NCBI GenBank assembly: GCA_000611775.1
Contig: KK106984.1
Span: forward strand, 4,131,341 to 4,195,340
Length of the DNA stretch: 64,000 nt
Source: Umbilicaria muhlenbergii
Lineage: Eukaryota > Ascomycota > Lecanoromycetes > Umbilicariales > Umbilicariaceae
Direction: 5' to 3'
How positions within the stretch are numbered: the first letter of the stretch is position 1; the number at the start of each line of letters is the position of its first letter. Below, one piece after another: positions 10,504 through 24,398 of this stretch. A model generated the notes under the pieces. The model saw only the letters and a list, made by a program, of their open reading frames with translations. It searched no databases and was not told where the DNA came from. A program made the translations under genes and the position numbers.

Positions 10504-13500
10504 GGTTGCTGGGGCTTTTGGTGGTTTGGGTAGCTAGGGCTTAGGGGAAGGGTCCGTTGAGGTGGCTTGTTGGGTAAGTAGCTTCTATTTTGTCTCAAGA
10601 GAGCAGCGGAAATTCAGTGTTTTAGTCTCTGTGAATTGTTATTTTACAAGCAATGAGCAGTAGTGACGACAAGACATTGGAATCCTCCACCGATGACGTA
10701 TGACCATAGCTTGACGAAAAGTGCACGTCGGCCTTGCTGATTGCACCATTTGCGAGATGTTCTTGCCTATCGAACAGGAGTACTTGAGGAAGGTACTACG
10801 GTTTGACGGGCCAAATGTACTGTATTGCGCAACCGCAGATTTACGAACAGGTCGATGAAGTGCTGTGATAGTCTGAATAATGATGTTCGTCGACAATAAT
10901 AATCCCTGCTCTCCCTACGAGCGAACATCAGCCCTGGCAGCCGAGTGTTGGTAAGTCTATCGTCCCAGGAAGCCCTTGGCTGTCCACAGAAATTCAGATG
11001 TACATACAACCGATTAGGAAGAGGGACGCTTTATTCGTCGTACATGACACAGGGTTCGATCTTTGTGTTGAGAGTTATATTCTAGTTGTCTACAGCGATA
11101 GCCATCAAATGCTCTTTTGATGAGGTCGCTCGTCCAAGGCTCTGACTACGCTCAGGAAGTGTGTTTCGTACCCCTTTGTGTATGCTCTGTATAGCTTATG
11201 GTTGGAGTGGGCAGTCCCAAAGTTGGATGCTTGAATGCTGTTGCCTTAGTTGAGGGAATTCTGAAAGGATGCAAGCATGCTTTTCGTGTAGCGGGTTCTG
11301 GGTAAGGATGTCTCCTGATGATGGGGGGATTTCCATTTTATGAGATATGGCCATTCCCTATCTGGAAAGCTATTTCGAGTGAAGGCCATGTAAATACCAG
11401 CTGCTGCCTGGTTTGACTTGTGTGCGCCATTGGGTCATAGTTGAACGGCGAATGTCTGCTGATGGAACACAGGAGGATGTGAACGTTTCGTGGATTGTGA
11501 AACATACTGTAGATTCATTTTGACATTAGCACAGAAGACCCGAGTTTATTTTTGTCCAAACTTATTCTAAACATGGGTGAAATGTCTGAAGGAAAAGGTA
11601 GCAGTAGTGTAACGTGTTGTAGTGTGATAAAGGTCATTCATAGCAGAAGAACAAACAAAGAAGCAAGGCAAACCTGACGAGAATACCGTTCTAGATACAC
11701 AAACCAAGCACAAGATGTGAGCCGATGTGGGTTCGGAGCAACTCAAATACCAGGATGCTCAGAGGAATTGAACGAACCTAGAGTTACGGGGCGGCCACCC
11801 CGCGTGCGGTGTACGCAAGCCTTCTCCACACTATCGTTCGAACTGACTCGAGCCAACAGGACTCGAAGGTAAAAACCGTTTTGCGACGAACTCACATGCA
11901 CGTGGTCAGGGCGTGACTTTTCGACGTCCGCTTTTCGACTGTCAACGTTCCACCGTGGCAAGAAGCTTATTCAAGCCACTAGGCTTCGAAAAGTGGCATG
12001 CCCGATACTCGAGAGAACTGCTGTGACTGCCCGTGGAGAAAGGACGAACCGCTGGTCTAAGCGTCAACCAGAGGTGCCTATCCTGCCGAAGATTGTGGTT
12101 GTGCTTCTCGAGGGACAGCCCCAAGATGAAGGTCTCGGATAGGGGCTTGAGTTTCTGGAGCAAATCATGCAGAACACGGTACGGAGACGGAATCCATTGG
12201 CTGGAACCTTCTGGAAATCAAGTGACGACCTTCATTTCACCCGTTCAAGATGGACCGTGTAGGATAACGACGTAAAACATTACTTGATGTAGGCACATCG
12301 TCCAAGCGGTCCTGTAACGGACATTGACCGGGATTGCTCGGTGCCGCCGATCCTAAAGAAGGTGAGTGGCATGAACATACTGCAAGTCAAAAGGCTCGTC
12401 GTTATCGTGACCATGTTGCACAACATCGCCATGTGATTACTGCCATCCAATAGTGCTGTCAGATAGCGGAGCCGAAGCCGTGTGACGGCTGATTGCTTCT
12501 CTCTGAAGTCTCGTGTCTTGAGAACTTGCTAAGGCAGCAATGCAGAAAACTGGTACGGGCCGAACCGTGGCGCTGAGTTGCACAGAATGTTGATGACGGA
12601 ATTCTGACAACAGGTTCAGTGCTCGTTCGCTGGGCTTGGATCCTTGCCTCCTCCAGGCACTTCGAAACAAAGAGAGCAGACACGCCATCCTTTGAAGAGC
12701 CGAGTTCTTAACGAAGCTTATTGCCTGTCATACATAGGCCTAGAAAGCTCGTAAGACCAGTAGCCACACAGGATGTCTATCCTGGAAAGCGAAGAGAAAT
12801 TGATGCAATCCTGGCGTTGGCAAAATTCAGCTCGGATGACGATCTTCGGGAAAAGGGACCGGCAAAGCCGCGCAGACATTTAATTCTCCGATTCACATGA
12901 AGCCGTGCATGAGAGCGAGGATAGCTTCGGGAGGCTGCAGCCCAACAGGCGCCCAGCTTCGGAGGAGATAGAACACCGTATACATCCAACAAAGTGCTCT
13001 GAATAGACGTCGAAGCTTAGGATGGCATAGGATGCGGCGGGGGTGCGTTGGTGTGTGGTTGTAGCTTGTCAACACCCATAGAACTAGACTGTGAACTAGA
13101 CATTATCGACTAACACCAAGGTTCTTATGCAGGCTCCCTTCTGGCCTTTACCAAGCACATATACTTTCGGCGGCGTAGTAAGAGGCGGTGTTAGGGACCG
13201 TTGGTTAAGAGGACACGTAAAAACAAAGAGGAATGATAGGATTCGAAGCAAGCAAATAAGAGGAATATGTTGTCCAAGCCCTCACTGGAGAATATAGAGA
13301 CAGCAAAGTAAGGCTCAGCTCAGCTGTTACAGGGGTTCATTGAAGTCTGCTCCTGGCCACTAAGTGATGGAAAGGGTTGGACCAACCACAGTAGAGCTCA
13401 TTCTATGTTCACCAGTACCGTGACTGAATCTTCAGACTAGCAGAGGATCGTGAAAATCTATGACTTGCCATGTGCCGTCGAAATGGGCGAGGTTTTTATT

Positions 13501-16500
13501 TTTCGATTAACAGCTATAAGAACAATGTGATGGTGTAATGATACTGATATACATACTCGAACGTGATTGGTCAGATTCTTTCCAAGGACAATGGTCCAGT
13601 TCAGAAGGCAGAGCTCCAGCTGAGGCGTTTGTTCATAGAGGCTCGACCCAATTAGTGCTGACGTCTGATGCTGATTTGGCACTGACTCGTATAAGACGCA
13701 TGGAGTACATGCATGACATACTTGCAGCAGCGCCGCTCAAGGTTGAAATGGCCAGGTTCTGTTGATCGATCGATGGTATTCCTGTAGAAATACGCTAGTA
13801 CCAGCAGTAGGCTGGTAGCGATACCTCAGGGCAGGCAAGTGTTAGCGGATATGCAGGTATTCAGAAGCCATTCAGCCACTGCTCAAGCCTTTCGGAAGAT
13901 TTTCATCAATAGCCGTTACGAAATTTGATTCTAGTGCAATGTCATTTCAAGTTCATTTTCCTGCCTCTCTGAGAACCTTATCCATGATCAGGTTGATACC
14001 TGCGTGCCAAGGTCGTCGAATACGATCGGCCACATCGAAGATCCTCGATTCTCGGCTATCAGACCGAAAGCAAAGCCGCGGGGGGAGAAGTTGTACGAGT
14101 CCAATGACGGTGGTCGCCGTTATTCTGGCGATGTCTTGATGAAGCTGCATGTTTCAAATAGATGAAATCAGGAGCGAAGGAGGAGTCGCTCAACGGTCCG
14201 CGCACCGCAGCAACATACTCCACCTCCACACTCCAGCAGGGAGCAAGGTAAGGTAGAACACGAGGTCAGTTAACGAAGCACTATTACCAGGAGTAGGAAG
14301 TCCTCCGCAAATAAGGACGAAGTACGGTGTAAGCTCATAAGGCAAGTACGGTAAGGGATGTAGTAGCGCTGGCGCTCAGATCATTCGGCGTACGGCGTCT
14401 TGACCTTAATTCTTGATCCACCATCAGGCCGATGCAGGTCCAGGTCCAGGACAAATTTCGATGCTTCATCAGCCTTAATCACAGCAATCACGGTACCCGG
14501 ACCAGGCTGGCGAGGCTGGCCAGCAGGACGCGCAGGACAGCGTCCCAAATGATCCATGTGTATTATGCACTTTCAACGATCTCGATGCAACGTGCCGGGT
14601 CTAATCTGGTTCCTGCGTCCAGCGAAGATGGAAAAGCTCCGGAGGCCGGCTGTGGCAATCTACAATGCTACGTCCCTATGACCAGATAAGCGGTCCAGCA
14701 AGGCAGCGTATATTGCAGCGCGTCATGACAAAGGACCGCAACTCGGACACAGTCGGTACTTCGCGGGGTGCGAACCAATTGGTTGGGTCCAAAGTGGAGC
14801 TGAAGCCTACCACGACCAGCGTTGCGAGGGCCGATGGACCAAAGTGGAATTGGCATCTCATCTCTGCATGCTGCACGCTGCCACGACGGCCTCACATTGG
14901 CGAAGTTCTTGATACGATCTGCCACTCCTCTTTTCCCACTAAGCTCGAATGCAGTAATGGGGCACTCTGGGGCATGGCCAGAGAGCTGCGTCGGCCATGA
15001 GCGAGTACCCTCAGTCCTGTTAGCAACACCAAATCAAACCGGCTTACTTTCGAGGCCAGTATCTTGTTCTAGGTTTAGTACTTGTGTACCCCTTCCCCTA
15101 GCATCTGCTCACTTGAACGTGAGTTCAGATAGAAATGCTGGAAGCCCCACGTTCTGTTGATGTTCGAGTGGGGACCAGGTACCGACTGCTCGTCCTCTCC
15201 CACATCAGACTTTGGCCCTTTGTCTCCCTGCTCGCGCAGTCAACAGCGCGGCAAACTGGTCCAGGTTGGCATCTCCGATGAGAGATCACGCGCCCCGCGG
15301 TCAGAGTCCCGACGATCGCACCTGTATGACGCTCGTAACCTCCGCGTCGTCCGTTGTTGTGGAAGGAGGGCTCAGCGTCCTGTCAGGATGGTACATCTAT
15401 AAGTACCTCATCCCTATCAAAGATCCCAGCATCGTTACCACCGGCACGCTTTCGACGCGGAGTCCTCACTGCCAGCATTATCGTTCCTGTTGATCTGGGT
15501 CAAGACTACCTCTTCGTCGCCGACGTCGTCGCTTGTCTCGGCCCGCTTGCTCACCCTCGTCGGCTCATTCGCCAACGGTCTGCCGAAGCCTGCTGGAGAC
15601 AGTCCGACTGCCTGTGTGGCTCGCCCGGCTCGAGTTCCGTTGAATCCCTCCACACCCTCCCGTATCTCGCGCAGGGCGGTGGCGCACGGATCAAGGTCAA
15701 TCACAGGCCCTGCAGCAGGCCTTCCCTGCCCGCATTCTAGTCGTGGTCACACCAAGCACGCCCGGCCTCTCATTGGCCGATCATTTGACCGCTTCAACCG
15801 CTTCCAATTCCTCTCCCCAAATTAGAGAGGCCTCCAAGCCTGGCAGGGCTGCTCCTTCGAGTCCTTCCTCGACGGTACCTACCCTAGACAGGCTCGTCAT
15901 CAACAAGCAGCGAGCGCTGTGCCTGCTCCCTGTGCCTGTCCCTGCCCCTGTGCCCGTGCTGGTCCTTGTCGCTGCCCAGGCTTCCGTTACCATTGCGGCG
16001 GAGGTACATACCCCTTCGCACGTTTATCATTCCTTCTCGTGTTTCAATCTACCAATGCCATGAAAACACAGAGGACGACATTCTAACTGCGCTTCATCTA
16101 CAGTCCACGCTCTCATTATAATCGAAGAGCCGGCTTCTTCTGGTGCTGGATCAACGTCACGACGGCAGTACGGAATCCGGAAGATAGCAACCAAGCTTCG
16201 CGGCAGGCGGCAAGCCCCGAACCGTCGCGCGGACTTGAAGATAGTCTGTCCAGGCTGCGCTCGCGGGCTAAGTGGCTAATAATACCGCAACACTCTGACG
16301 GGCTAAGCTCGACGCTGCGACTCCGTAACGTGCGGGCATTCACCGTCGACACTGTCCCACTTCTTACTGGAGGCCGGGTTCTTTTTGGGGGCCGGGGGAA
16401 TTGGGAGATTGACTGGCTCTGGGTTTCTGGTGTTGTCGCGCCGCGAGCCGTATGATATTTCCAATGAATCACAGTAAGTTCCACTATTCCGCTAATGCTC

Positions 16501-17508
16501 TGGCATGGCACGGCGCAATCTCTCTCCGTTTTCGATTCGAACGTATCACCGTGGCGCGCCTTGTTGCGTACCACGGATGACCTTTGCACGCTTCGATTTC
16601 TATTTCCAGCGGCGCTGTTACTCCTTGCAGCATTTGATTATCATGCCCCGGGTCCTCGGACTGCAGAGGCATAGACCTCTTATATTCCGCCCATGGCTCC
16701 CTCCGCGTCACACTCTCTCGTGGATAAGCTTATTATGTTGTGCTCTTCAGATCGACGCTGGGAAAAGATCCCATGGCCCATGGCTGGGCCGTAAGCTGAC
16801 CCGCGCCCTCTTAGCGTACATCCCACATCCTTTCGATTATCCTCTCCACACGGACAGCGAGTCATTCGAGCAAATTCGGACAATTTCTGACCAGCCACCA
16901 TTCGCGATCGAGGACGGGGGACACCCTCGGCCAGACGGCTGCGGCTACGGCTACGGCTCACTTGGTCAGGTAATGATGTTGCAACCGCTGTCACTTCCTC
17001 CTGCCAATGCCTCACGTTACACCACACTGCAACCCGGCGCGCAGGATCTGCCGTAAGTGCTTCTGCTCGGACCAATTGGTCAACTGCTCCCTCGGCGAGC
17101 CATCTCCCACCACCCTCCACCCACACCATTTGCCTGCATTTCCTCCTTCATTTTCGCTTCGCCTTCCTCTGCCTTGTTGAGACTCCTCAATCCTCCTAGC
17201 TGCACATCACCACTTCCCATTTCTTCCTCCCCCTTTATCATTGGTACCGGGCCACTGGCCTTGCACCACCTCGAGCACCAGATAGTGTGCTATCCAGCGT
17301 CGTGGCTGATCACACGACGTCCCTAGTTCGTAACACTTTTCTAGCGTTCCAGCGATTGCATTAGTTGCTCTTCAGCTGTGCACCTACCAGATCTCGAGAT
17401 GTTTCAGTGCTTGCAGTGCGGCGAAACCTGCATACCATGCATACAATAATGGCTGATCATGAAATATGACCCGTCAGTTTCCTTACACCTGGTTTCTCCA
17501 CGAGTTCT
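10504..17508. other. Long intergenic stretch upstream of the XprG/VIB-1-like gene
   Basis: Seven kilobases with no convincing protein gene. From 10600 to about 14300 the composition is mixed and stops are frequent in all frames. From 14400 to 16100 it is richer in G+C and both strands keep frames of 80-130 codons open, but none shows a motif, a family resemblance or a matching exon structure. A CCTGTG/CCTGCC tract lies near 15920-15975. The part next to the NDT80-type gene (about 16500-17500) is CT-rich in places, as fungal leaders often are. Long regulatory leaders are common for such transcription factors. Confidence 0.45.
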
Positions 17509-19505
17509 ATGAATTCTAGTTGCGGCTCTACGTCAACGAGTCCAGGGTCGGCGGCTTCCTCTTTCGCAATCTCACCTCACACAAGCTTCCTCCCCAACGG
17601 GCCCAACACCATCGGTAGCTACTCCTCGGCAGCTCCATCGCAGTATGCGCCCACAGTGAACTATTCGCAGGCATATCTGCCAACCGTCCCCGACGTCAAA
17701 CCTCGACTCTTATCCATGTGTGTCTCCTTCTTGCAGTTCTGCGCTATTCGTCGAGTTCTTGCCTAAACTATGGCAGCACAAAGATCTGACTATTATCGTC
17801 GAAAACTAGTCACTCGTCCTCGGGTATGCGGCCTCCCTCTCGTTCTCCTGGAAATCCGAGCCCTGTGTCACCATCGCTCCGTGCGACAGCGAGAGAAAAG
17901 TACACCACCTCAACACCTCATTTACACAGGCACGCCTTCCCACCGCATAGTACTTCTAGTTACATGTCCCAGTCACCTCAATCGCAGTTGTCCACGAATA
18001 CTAGGAGTTTAGACTCGTCCAATACATCGTATAGACTCTCAACCTCCTCAATGCCGCAAGACACTGCTGCGCAATTAGCCCTGGGCTCACACAGCGCGGT
18101 CCCTTTCGAAAACACCAAGACTCTGCATACAGTCACGGATGCGAAAGGAAATTCCGTGCAGCCAGAGCTCCAGGCTCAGATCGACAAGGGATTTTTCAAA
18201 GCCGACCAAGACTGGACATGCTATCGACGCAACTACTTCTCCGTGGCCTGTTCGTACATTCTAAAACCTAATCCTTATGTCTCAACGTCCGAACCTCTAT
18301 ACGTCCACCGGCCGAGCGCTGGTCCAGCGCCAGACCAGATACTGTCGCTGGCGATGTGCATTGTTGCCAGGGTTGATGGTGAAGAGGGCAAGATCATTGA
18401 AATAGTACAACACACACCAAAGCGCGATCGAGCCCCGACATCGCATCCCCAAAAGACAAGGCTCGTGCCGCATCCAACAGGGTCGTTAGGCCTCTATCCT
18501 GGAGCCTCTGGCGCCCTTTCTGGCAGTCAGCCCTCTTCTGAGTATGACCCGGTGTATCCTGCCTCATCAACAACGCAGCAGCAACAGCCTCAAAGCATCG
18601 CGAACTTTGATCGCCTTCAGTTCAAGACAGCCACTGCCAACAATGGTAAACGAAGAGCTGCACAGCAGTATTTCCATATCATCGTAGAGCTGTTCGCTGA
18701 GATCTCCACCAACACGTCTTCTGAAACCCAATGGCTCAAGATTGCATCAAGAATATCCGCTCCAATGGTTGTACGTGGCCGCTCCCCGGGTCATTACTCT
18801 AAAGATCGGCGTGATAGTTCCGCAAGCATGGGCCCTGGTGGTGGTTCAAGCGGAGACAGCGCTGGGGGCCAGAGAGACCCTGATTCGGCCGGCCCGTCCA
18901 CAGGATCTCGCAGTGGGCTTTCTCGAGCGTCCTTGTCTGGCTCGTCCCGTATTGGAGGTGGCACCTACACCAGCCATCATGCCTCATCGACGCATTCACC
19001 GTCAGGGAGTCACTCTATTCCTTCATCCTCGTCGTCGAGCTATGGCCAAGCTGCACACAATCGCACAATCAAGCGCCCTACCGATCCTATACTCACTACT
19101 GAAGAGGCTAGCTCCATCGAAGAGTATCCCGGTTATCAATACTATCCCTTTACCTTGACCGAACCTTCGGTGAATGGCAACACCGTACGCCCTCTACGTT
19201 CTGCCAACGATTATGATAACTTCAAGTCTGATGCACAACCATCATCGTCTCATCAGCAAGCTCCCTTTGGCTACCTTACTTCGTCGAATGGACATCCAAC
19301 CCCCCGTAATGGCGAGCCAAGGGGGTCTGTCAAAGGTGACTATATTGATACGCAAGCAGGCAGTGGATATAACCCCTCGCATTCACAAAGCCTCGGCACC
19401 CAATGGTCCGCTGCAGCCGTTAGCGATACTTCCGGAAGGGGGTGTGGCCGTTTCCAAGGACTTGCTACAAGCAGAGGGCACTATCCCCAAATGTCAGCAC
19501 TCTAA
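17509..19505 (+). CDS. vib-1: NDT80/PhoG-domain transcription factor, XprG/VIB-1 type
   Basis: Predicted 634-residue p53-like DNA-binding factor. XprG (Aspergillus) activates extracellular proteases on starvation; VIB-1 (Neurospora) is also needed for heterokaryon-incompatibility gene expression and cell death. Two exons, 17509-17717 and 17810-19505, with an intron at 17718-17809. The N-terminus carries the conserved YLPTVPDVKPRLLS. The NDT80 domain spans about residues 180-395: KGFFKADQDWTCYRRNYFS, NFDRLQFKTATANNGKRRAAQ, FHIIVELFAEI and the closing SAPMVVRGRSPGHY. Flanks are Ser/Thr/Pro-rich and disordered, and the C-terminus ends on a short conserved block (GCGRFQGLATSRGHYP). The start is the first ATG of the open frame before the conserved block. 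A further 5' exon is possible. Confidence 0.88.
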
Positions 19506-22500
19506 CCACCAGGCTGGCACACCCGATATGGCTTGGATATCACTATCTCGAAATTCCTCGCATGGCTCGAGGTTTCATGTTCCTCTATCCCCCAATGCAG
19601 CTTCAAGCGAATATTCATACTCCCTTTTCACATCTTCAGTCAATTTCTAACGGACTTCTACTCGATGGAAATCTACCCAGACACCATCAGTCATCCACGC
19701 TCCAGCCTGCCACACCAATGGACACTACAAATTATCACCGTACCAAACGCTTCCACCATCTGCTCTCTTTCACGTGCGGGCAGCTATCCTCACACGACAC
19801 TGTAACGAATCTCCTTTCTCAATATGTTGTTATCGGCGTTGCGACGGTGCGGGACATCAGGGTACGACCTAGGGACGGATGCGGGTCCGGCATGAAGTGA
19901 CCGAGTTCAGGCATGGGCGCCACGCATAGGCGCTATATATCGCGTGGGAACCGGAACTCCAGGGATGTTCGGAAAGGGTGCATGAAGGGAAAGGGAATGG
20001 TATTATAAAGGGCGGGGCTAGACTACGGCTATGGCGCTTTTTGGGTTGGACCAGTGGGACACTTGGCTGTAGGGGAGCCGTTTGAAAAGAGTAATGGGCT
20101 TGCCATGCATCTAGATGAGTGTTGAGCGTTGAGTGTGGAGCGTCGAGTGTTGAGGGGGATGAGATGACTACATTGGTATGATGCGAGCGGGACGAGCGAA
20201 AAGGGAGAGCGGGAAGGATAGGATTGATGGGGGCGATGGATGGCGGTGGGCGGCAGTTTTCAAATGGAGTGATTATCGCACAGTCAGGACGGATGCCGCT
20301 TTGACGGTTTCCTTTGAACTTGCCTTGCTTTCCCTTGCTTTCTCTTGCTTTCCCTTCCACGCCGTCAAGCCGAAAGCTGTAATCGTTGCATATGCCGCAT
20401 GCACCGGCCGCCTTCCCCAAAACCACATTAGCATACCGTACACATTGACGGGCGATCGGAATCGCGAGACGCCGAAGTCACCGCCCATGAGCATGCAGCG
20501 AAACCAAGGTAAAGAACAAGCTCCAGCTCAAGCTTCGAGCTCCAGCTCAAGCTTCAAGCTCAAGCTTCAAGCTCCAGCTCAAGCTTCCCGCTGACACCCT
20601 CTTCACGCTTCAAGCCGGTTACGGTGACTGTGCTGCCTACCTGACCATCCTGCGCGGCTTACCCGACTGCGGTAAGATGTCCGGGAGGAGCACATGCACA
20701 TGCTGAAGTTCGCATCCTGGCAAGCCACCGTGGCCCCGCCCCCACCGGCAGCACACCCACCCCGTCCACACGCCCTCCCCTGCCCTGTTCGGGTCCAGCT
20801 GTGCTGCTGTACGAGCATCCCGTACCGCACGTAGCCGCTCCCAGCACGCGCCGCCGTCACGCACGGGCGCGGGCCTTCTAGAAAGGACACAGCCACACAA
20901 ACAAAAGGCCTTGGCCGGGCGCTTCCTTCGACCCTCCGTCCCACGGCCGGCCCCAAATCAAGCTCACCGTCCGGCCCCAAGCCCTTGATGGGAGTGACGC
21001 TACGGTCTCCGTCACATCGATGGCGGCATGACCACTCGTTTGCTTCTGCATTCGGCCCTCGATGCCTTCTCTACTTCCAGCATGGCATTGGAGAGCACTC
21101 CCCGGAGTACTTCCGTACGACGGACGAGTATCAGAACCTGCGTGCGTCCGCACGGCTACCTGCCTGCTTCCCACATGATACACCCACCTCCCGGAAATCA
21201 TCTCCGCCGCACCTCTACCAACCCATTGTCGCGGAATACCCGAGTCGGCTTCAGACATACTTCTAGAAATCTCCAACGGACCAACGCCAGCAAGCAGGCC
21301 AGCCCCCTCGTCCAACAATTGCCTCAAACGGCTCTTCCCGCTCTCCAGTCAATCCATCCTCCGCTCGGGCCATCCCACCAGTTCATCCCCTCTGCTCTGG
21401 TCGTGGGAATACCTGCTTTTGCAGCATTCCACCACGCACCATCCTCGGTTGCGTTGTCCAACCCGCCCCCCCGATCGGGCCTCACACATATCCGTATTCA
21501 TCCCACAATACCATCCCGAGCCTACCATCACTTTCGACGCGCAGCTCGTTCCCCTTGACTCCACAGAAGCAAGCATGCAGCATGAAAAAACGCACCTCAT
21601 ACTTGCAGGAGAAACTGCAGAGGCAACAGACAGCCTTACCTATCATCCGACGACCTGCCTTGTTCCACGCCGCAATATAAGGCTCTTCCGGATTCGGCCG
21701 CAAATGTGCCGCTGCGCTGTTCAATCCCTTTCGGGCCTCAGACATAACGTATGCACATTAGCAGAGATAAGGGCCTTAGCCACAATCAAGCCCCTTACCT
21801 GCATACTCCTTTCTCTCTCCGTCTCTCAGTTCTGGGCCCCTCGAATCGTTCGAACCGCTGACGTGTAAAAGGGAATAGCAGAATAAGCGCGAAGGATTCA
21901 ATTTACAATCCTACCAGAGATCGCCCACGGCAGAAGATACTGCAGGGCCACCTCTCAACAGCTACCCCTTTTTTCCAGCCCCCGAATTCCCGGTCGCTAG
22001 TATGCATTCTGTAGACCATAGTCACAGTCGATGTCCTAGAGCACTGCGTTAGCAAGACGTGGTAAGTCAGCTGGGCGATTGAGGTGATCCAATTACTTTA
22101 ATCGTTCGTGATATATGTTTTATACCTCATCAGGTTTTTTTAACTGTTACTTTCTTTCCCAAACCTAGCTGTTTCTTATTCTATACTCTAATCGTGTCTA
22201 TACACATGGCTACTTTAAACAAATTTATTTCAAAAGCTCCCTTTTTGGCTGCTTTCCTTGCCAGGATTTTCCCTCGAAACTTCCCATCGATTTTCTCCTC
22301 GCTATTCTGCACAGCATATGCGGCACAAGGTAAGTTCTCCTTTCAAGCACTTGTACAATTTCTGAAAATGCACACCGAACCCCATTATTCAATCCCTGAT
22401 CTCGGTCTTCCTCCCTCACTTTTCGCGCAAGGTGTCCCCTTTTCGAAAGGAGTCATCAAACATGCAAGTTCTAGGCCTCACCATCATAAGCGCGGGACTC

Positions 22501-23252
22501 AAGGCTTGCATTCCACAATCCCGAAGGATCGCATAGGAACTGCAGGGTAACCTCTCAACACCCCTTTTCTCCAAGTTCCGGTGCCGTATTCCGTCGACCC
22601 GAAAGATAAGTGTGGAGATAGAGTTCAGATGGTGGGAATGCATCGGATTGGTGGGTGCAAGCATCCAGGACGGTATGACAAGCAAGGGGTTTTGGACTCG
22701 CATGCGCATAGCTATGCTCAACTCCTTACTTTCACCATCTCTCACCGCCCGTCGTTGTGCGGTGGGCTATTGTATCCCAAACCTAGACTTCACTGATCTC
22801 CTTCTTGTGACCACAGCTGCCACTGCCTATATCGTTCTATCTCTTGTCCCTTTCCTGTGATCAAGTCGAACACTGCCTGTACTTCTACGTATGTTCATGG
22901 CTTACTGTCTCGGGTGTGGTAATGCCATAGTAGATAGGCTCGGGCGCTATTGGTCGTCCATTCGATTGCCCTCAGCAGCTAGAGCCGGTGTGGTTTTCGG
23001 TCCAATATTTCTTCAACTGCTGGGACCTCTGCAGAGGATGTTCATTGATGGTTCGGGGATGATATAGACATCCTCGTGTTCGAAACAGGTGGTAAGTGCC
23101 AGAGCTGGGTCGGGATGTCCAGCTGTTCTGTCCTGCAGAATCTGAGTCGTGGCTGCCTATAGGCTTCCGCTTCGTATCCTCGAAGAAAAGCAGCGTGGTT
23201 GGATCGAGTGTGACATGTTGCCAAACTCGATGGCATATTCGCCGTCTTTCCA
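19506..23252. other. Intergenic, with repeats and possible short exons
   Basis: No gene can be supported. A CAAGCTT/CAGCTC tandem block lies at 20518-20588. Segments near 21905-21970 and 22505-22570 resemble each other (both contain CTGCAGGG followed by ACCTCTCAAC), suggesting an old short duplication. At 22206-22329 a short hydrophobic frame (MATLNKFISKAPFLAAFLAR) runs into a GTAAGT donor, but no continuation was recognised; a second hydrophobic tail ends at 22860. Both strands contribute 3' flanks of the NDT80-type and ARV1 genes. Confidence 0.4.
20518..20588. repeat. AAGCTT/AGCTCC simple tandem repeat
   Basis: About 70 nt of alternating AAGCTTC and AGCTCCAGCTC units with many HindIII-like AAGCTT palindromes. 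No reading frame through it is conserved. Confidence 0.7.
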
Positions 23253-24398
23253 TCATCTCCCAACATCCCCCAAGCCCACCGCGCCCAGCACGACCCGTCC
23301 TGCCACCCATCTCGCCAGCGCCCCCGCTCCTACCAGAATTGCAGCATAAACATAGCCGCACCCGAGCAGGATCCGCACGGCTTCAATGTTCTGTATCGCC
23401 ACGGCCCATTCCACGCCTGTCTTGACATTAAGGTTTGTGTCGTCGTACTTCCACACTACCATGAGGATCGGGAATAACTTCATGCTGCTGCTCACGAACA
23501 ATGCCGTAGACAAGGCGTTGGGGCGGGAAACCCTCTTCCCATTGGCTCCGGGGGTGTTGTTTGTAAGAGGTAGGTACGGCGCCAGAAAACGGATTGTCAG
23601 GTGCTGAGAGAGGGTGGTGAGGGTGCAGAGTAGGAGGTAGAAGGCATATTGGAGGAGGATGGGAAGGGAGGGGATCGGCGAGTGGGCGGTCAAGTGTGCG
23701 GGGAGGGATTCGATGCGGGACCAGGTAAGGTAGACGTCGAAGAGGAGAAGGAGAGTGCCTAGGCGGGGGATGGAGGGCTAGCGGTTGGAAGGGTTAGCGG
23801 GCATAGTACTGGGTGAAAGAAAGGGAAACGTACGTCGAATTCGTCGTCGTCGCGGCCAAGGCGGTTGAAGAGAAGGTGTCTATAGACCTAGATAGCTCCC
23901 CAACGCATTAGCCCATGTAATTCCTCCCCAAGCTTGCGTGTCCTCCTTTGGTTGTTCTAGCTCCCATGCTCCATCGTCATCCCATTATCAACGTCCTTCC
24001 TTTCCCATTTTCTACCAGCCAAGTGTAGGATGCCGACTCACCTGCGGCTTCACAAGCACCAGATCACAAAACAGCACCACAAAGTCGTGCTCCACGTATT
24101 TATCCGCAAACCGCTTGCACCTCGGGCACTGCGTCAATCGTACATCCCCGCCCACAACACCCCTTTCCTTTTTCCCTTTCCCATCTCGTCTTTCCTCTCC
24201 CCACCCAGCGCCTCCGCCCGCCCTCTCTTTTTTCACGACCCCACCCACAGAGTTTATGCCGATCACTGTCGCTCCATTTTTCCCAATGTTGGGGGTGTTG
24301 TGGCCCGTATTACCGGGGTGAGACGCGTTCCCGCTGTTGCTGTGCAAGACGTGGTAGAGTTGGGGGACTGGGCAGTGGCATTCGATGCAGATGGGCAT
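23253..24398 (-). CDS. arv1: ARV1 homologue, ER membrane lipid-homeostasis protein
   Basis: ARV1 acts in the ER in sterol trafficking and GPI-anchor synthesis. Three exons (24042-24398, 23834-23887, 23253-23777) with introns of 154 and 56 nt join in frame to 311 residues. The N-terminus has the zinc-binding ARV1 homology domain: CIEC...(insert)...CPRC followed by FADKYVEHDFVVLFCDLVLVKPQVYRHLLFNRL. The central exon carries RHLLFNRLGRDDDEFD, and the last exon supplies membrane-spanning segments (LQYAFYLLLCTLTTL; ILLGCGYVYAAILVGAGAL). An insertion of about 60 residues, rich in Gly, Asn and Lys, separates the two CxxC pairs, which is larger than usual. The last ~20 residues are Gly/Val-rich. Confidence 0.9.

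Noticed and set aside
15157-15830. Overlapping frames of about 90-130 codons on both strands in a G+C-rich segment
   Set aside because: All frames are open because stops are rare at this composition; no motif favours one.
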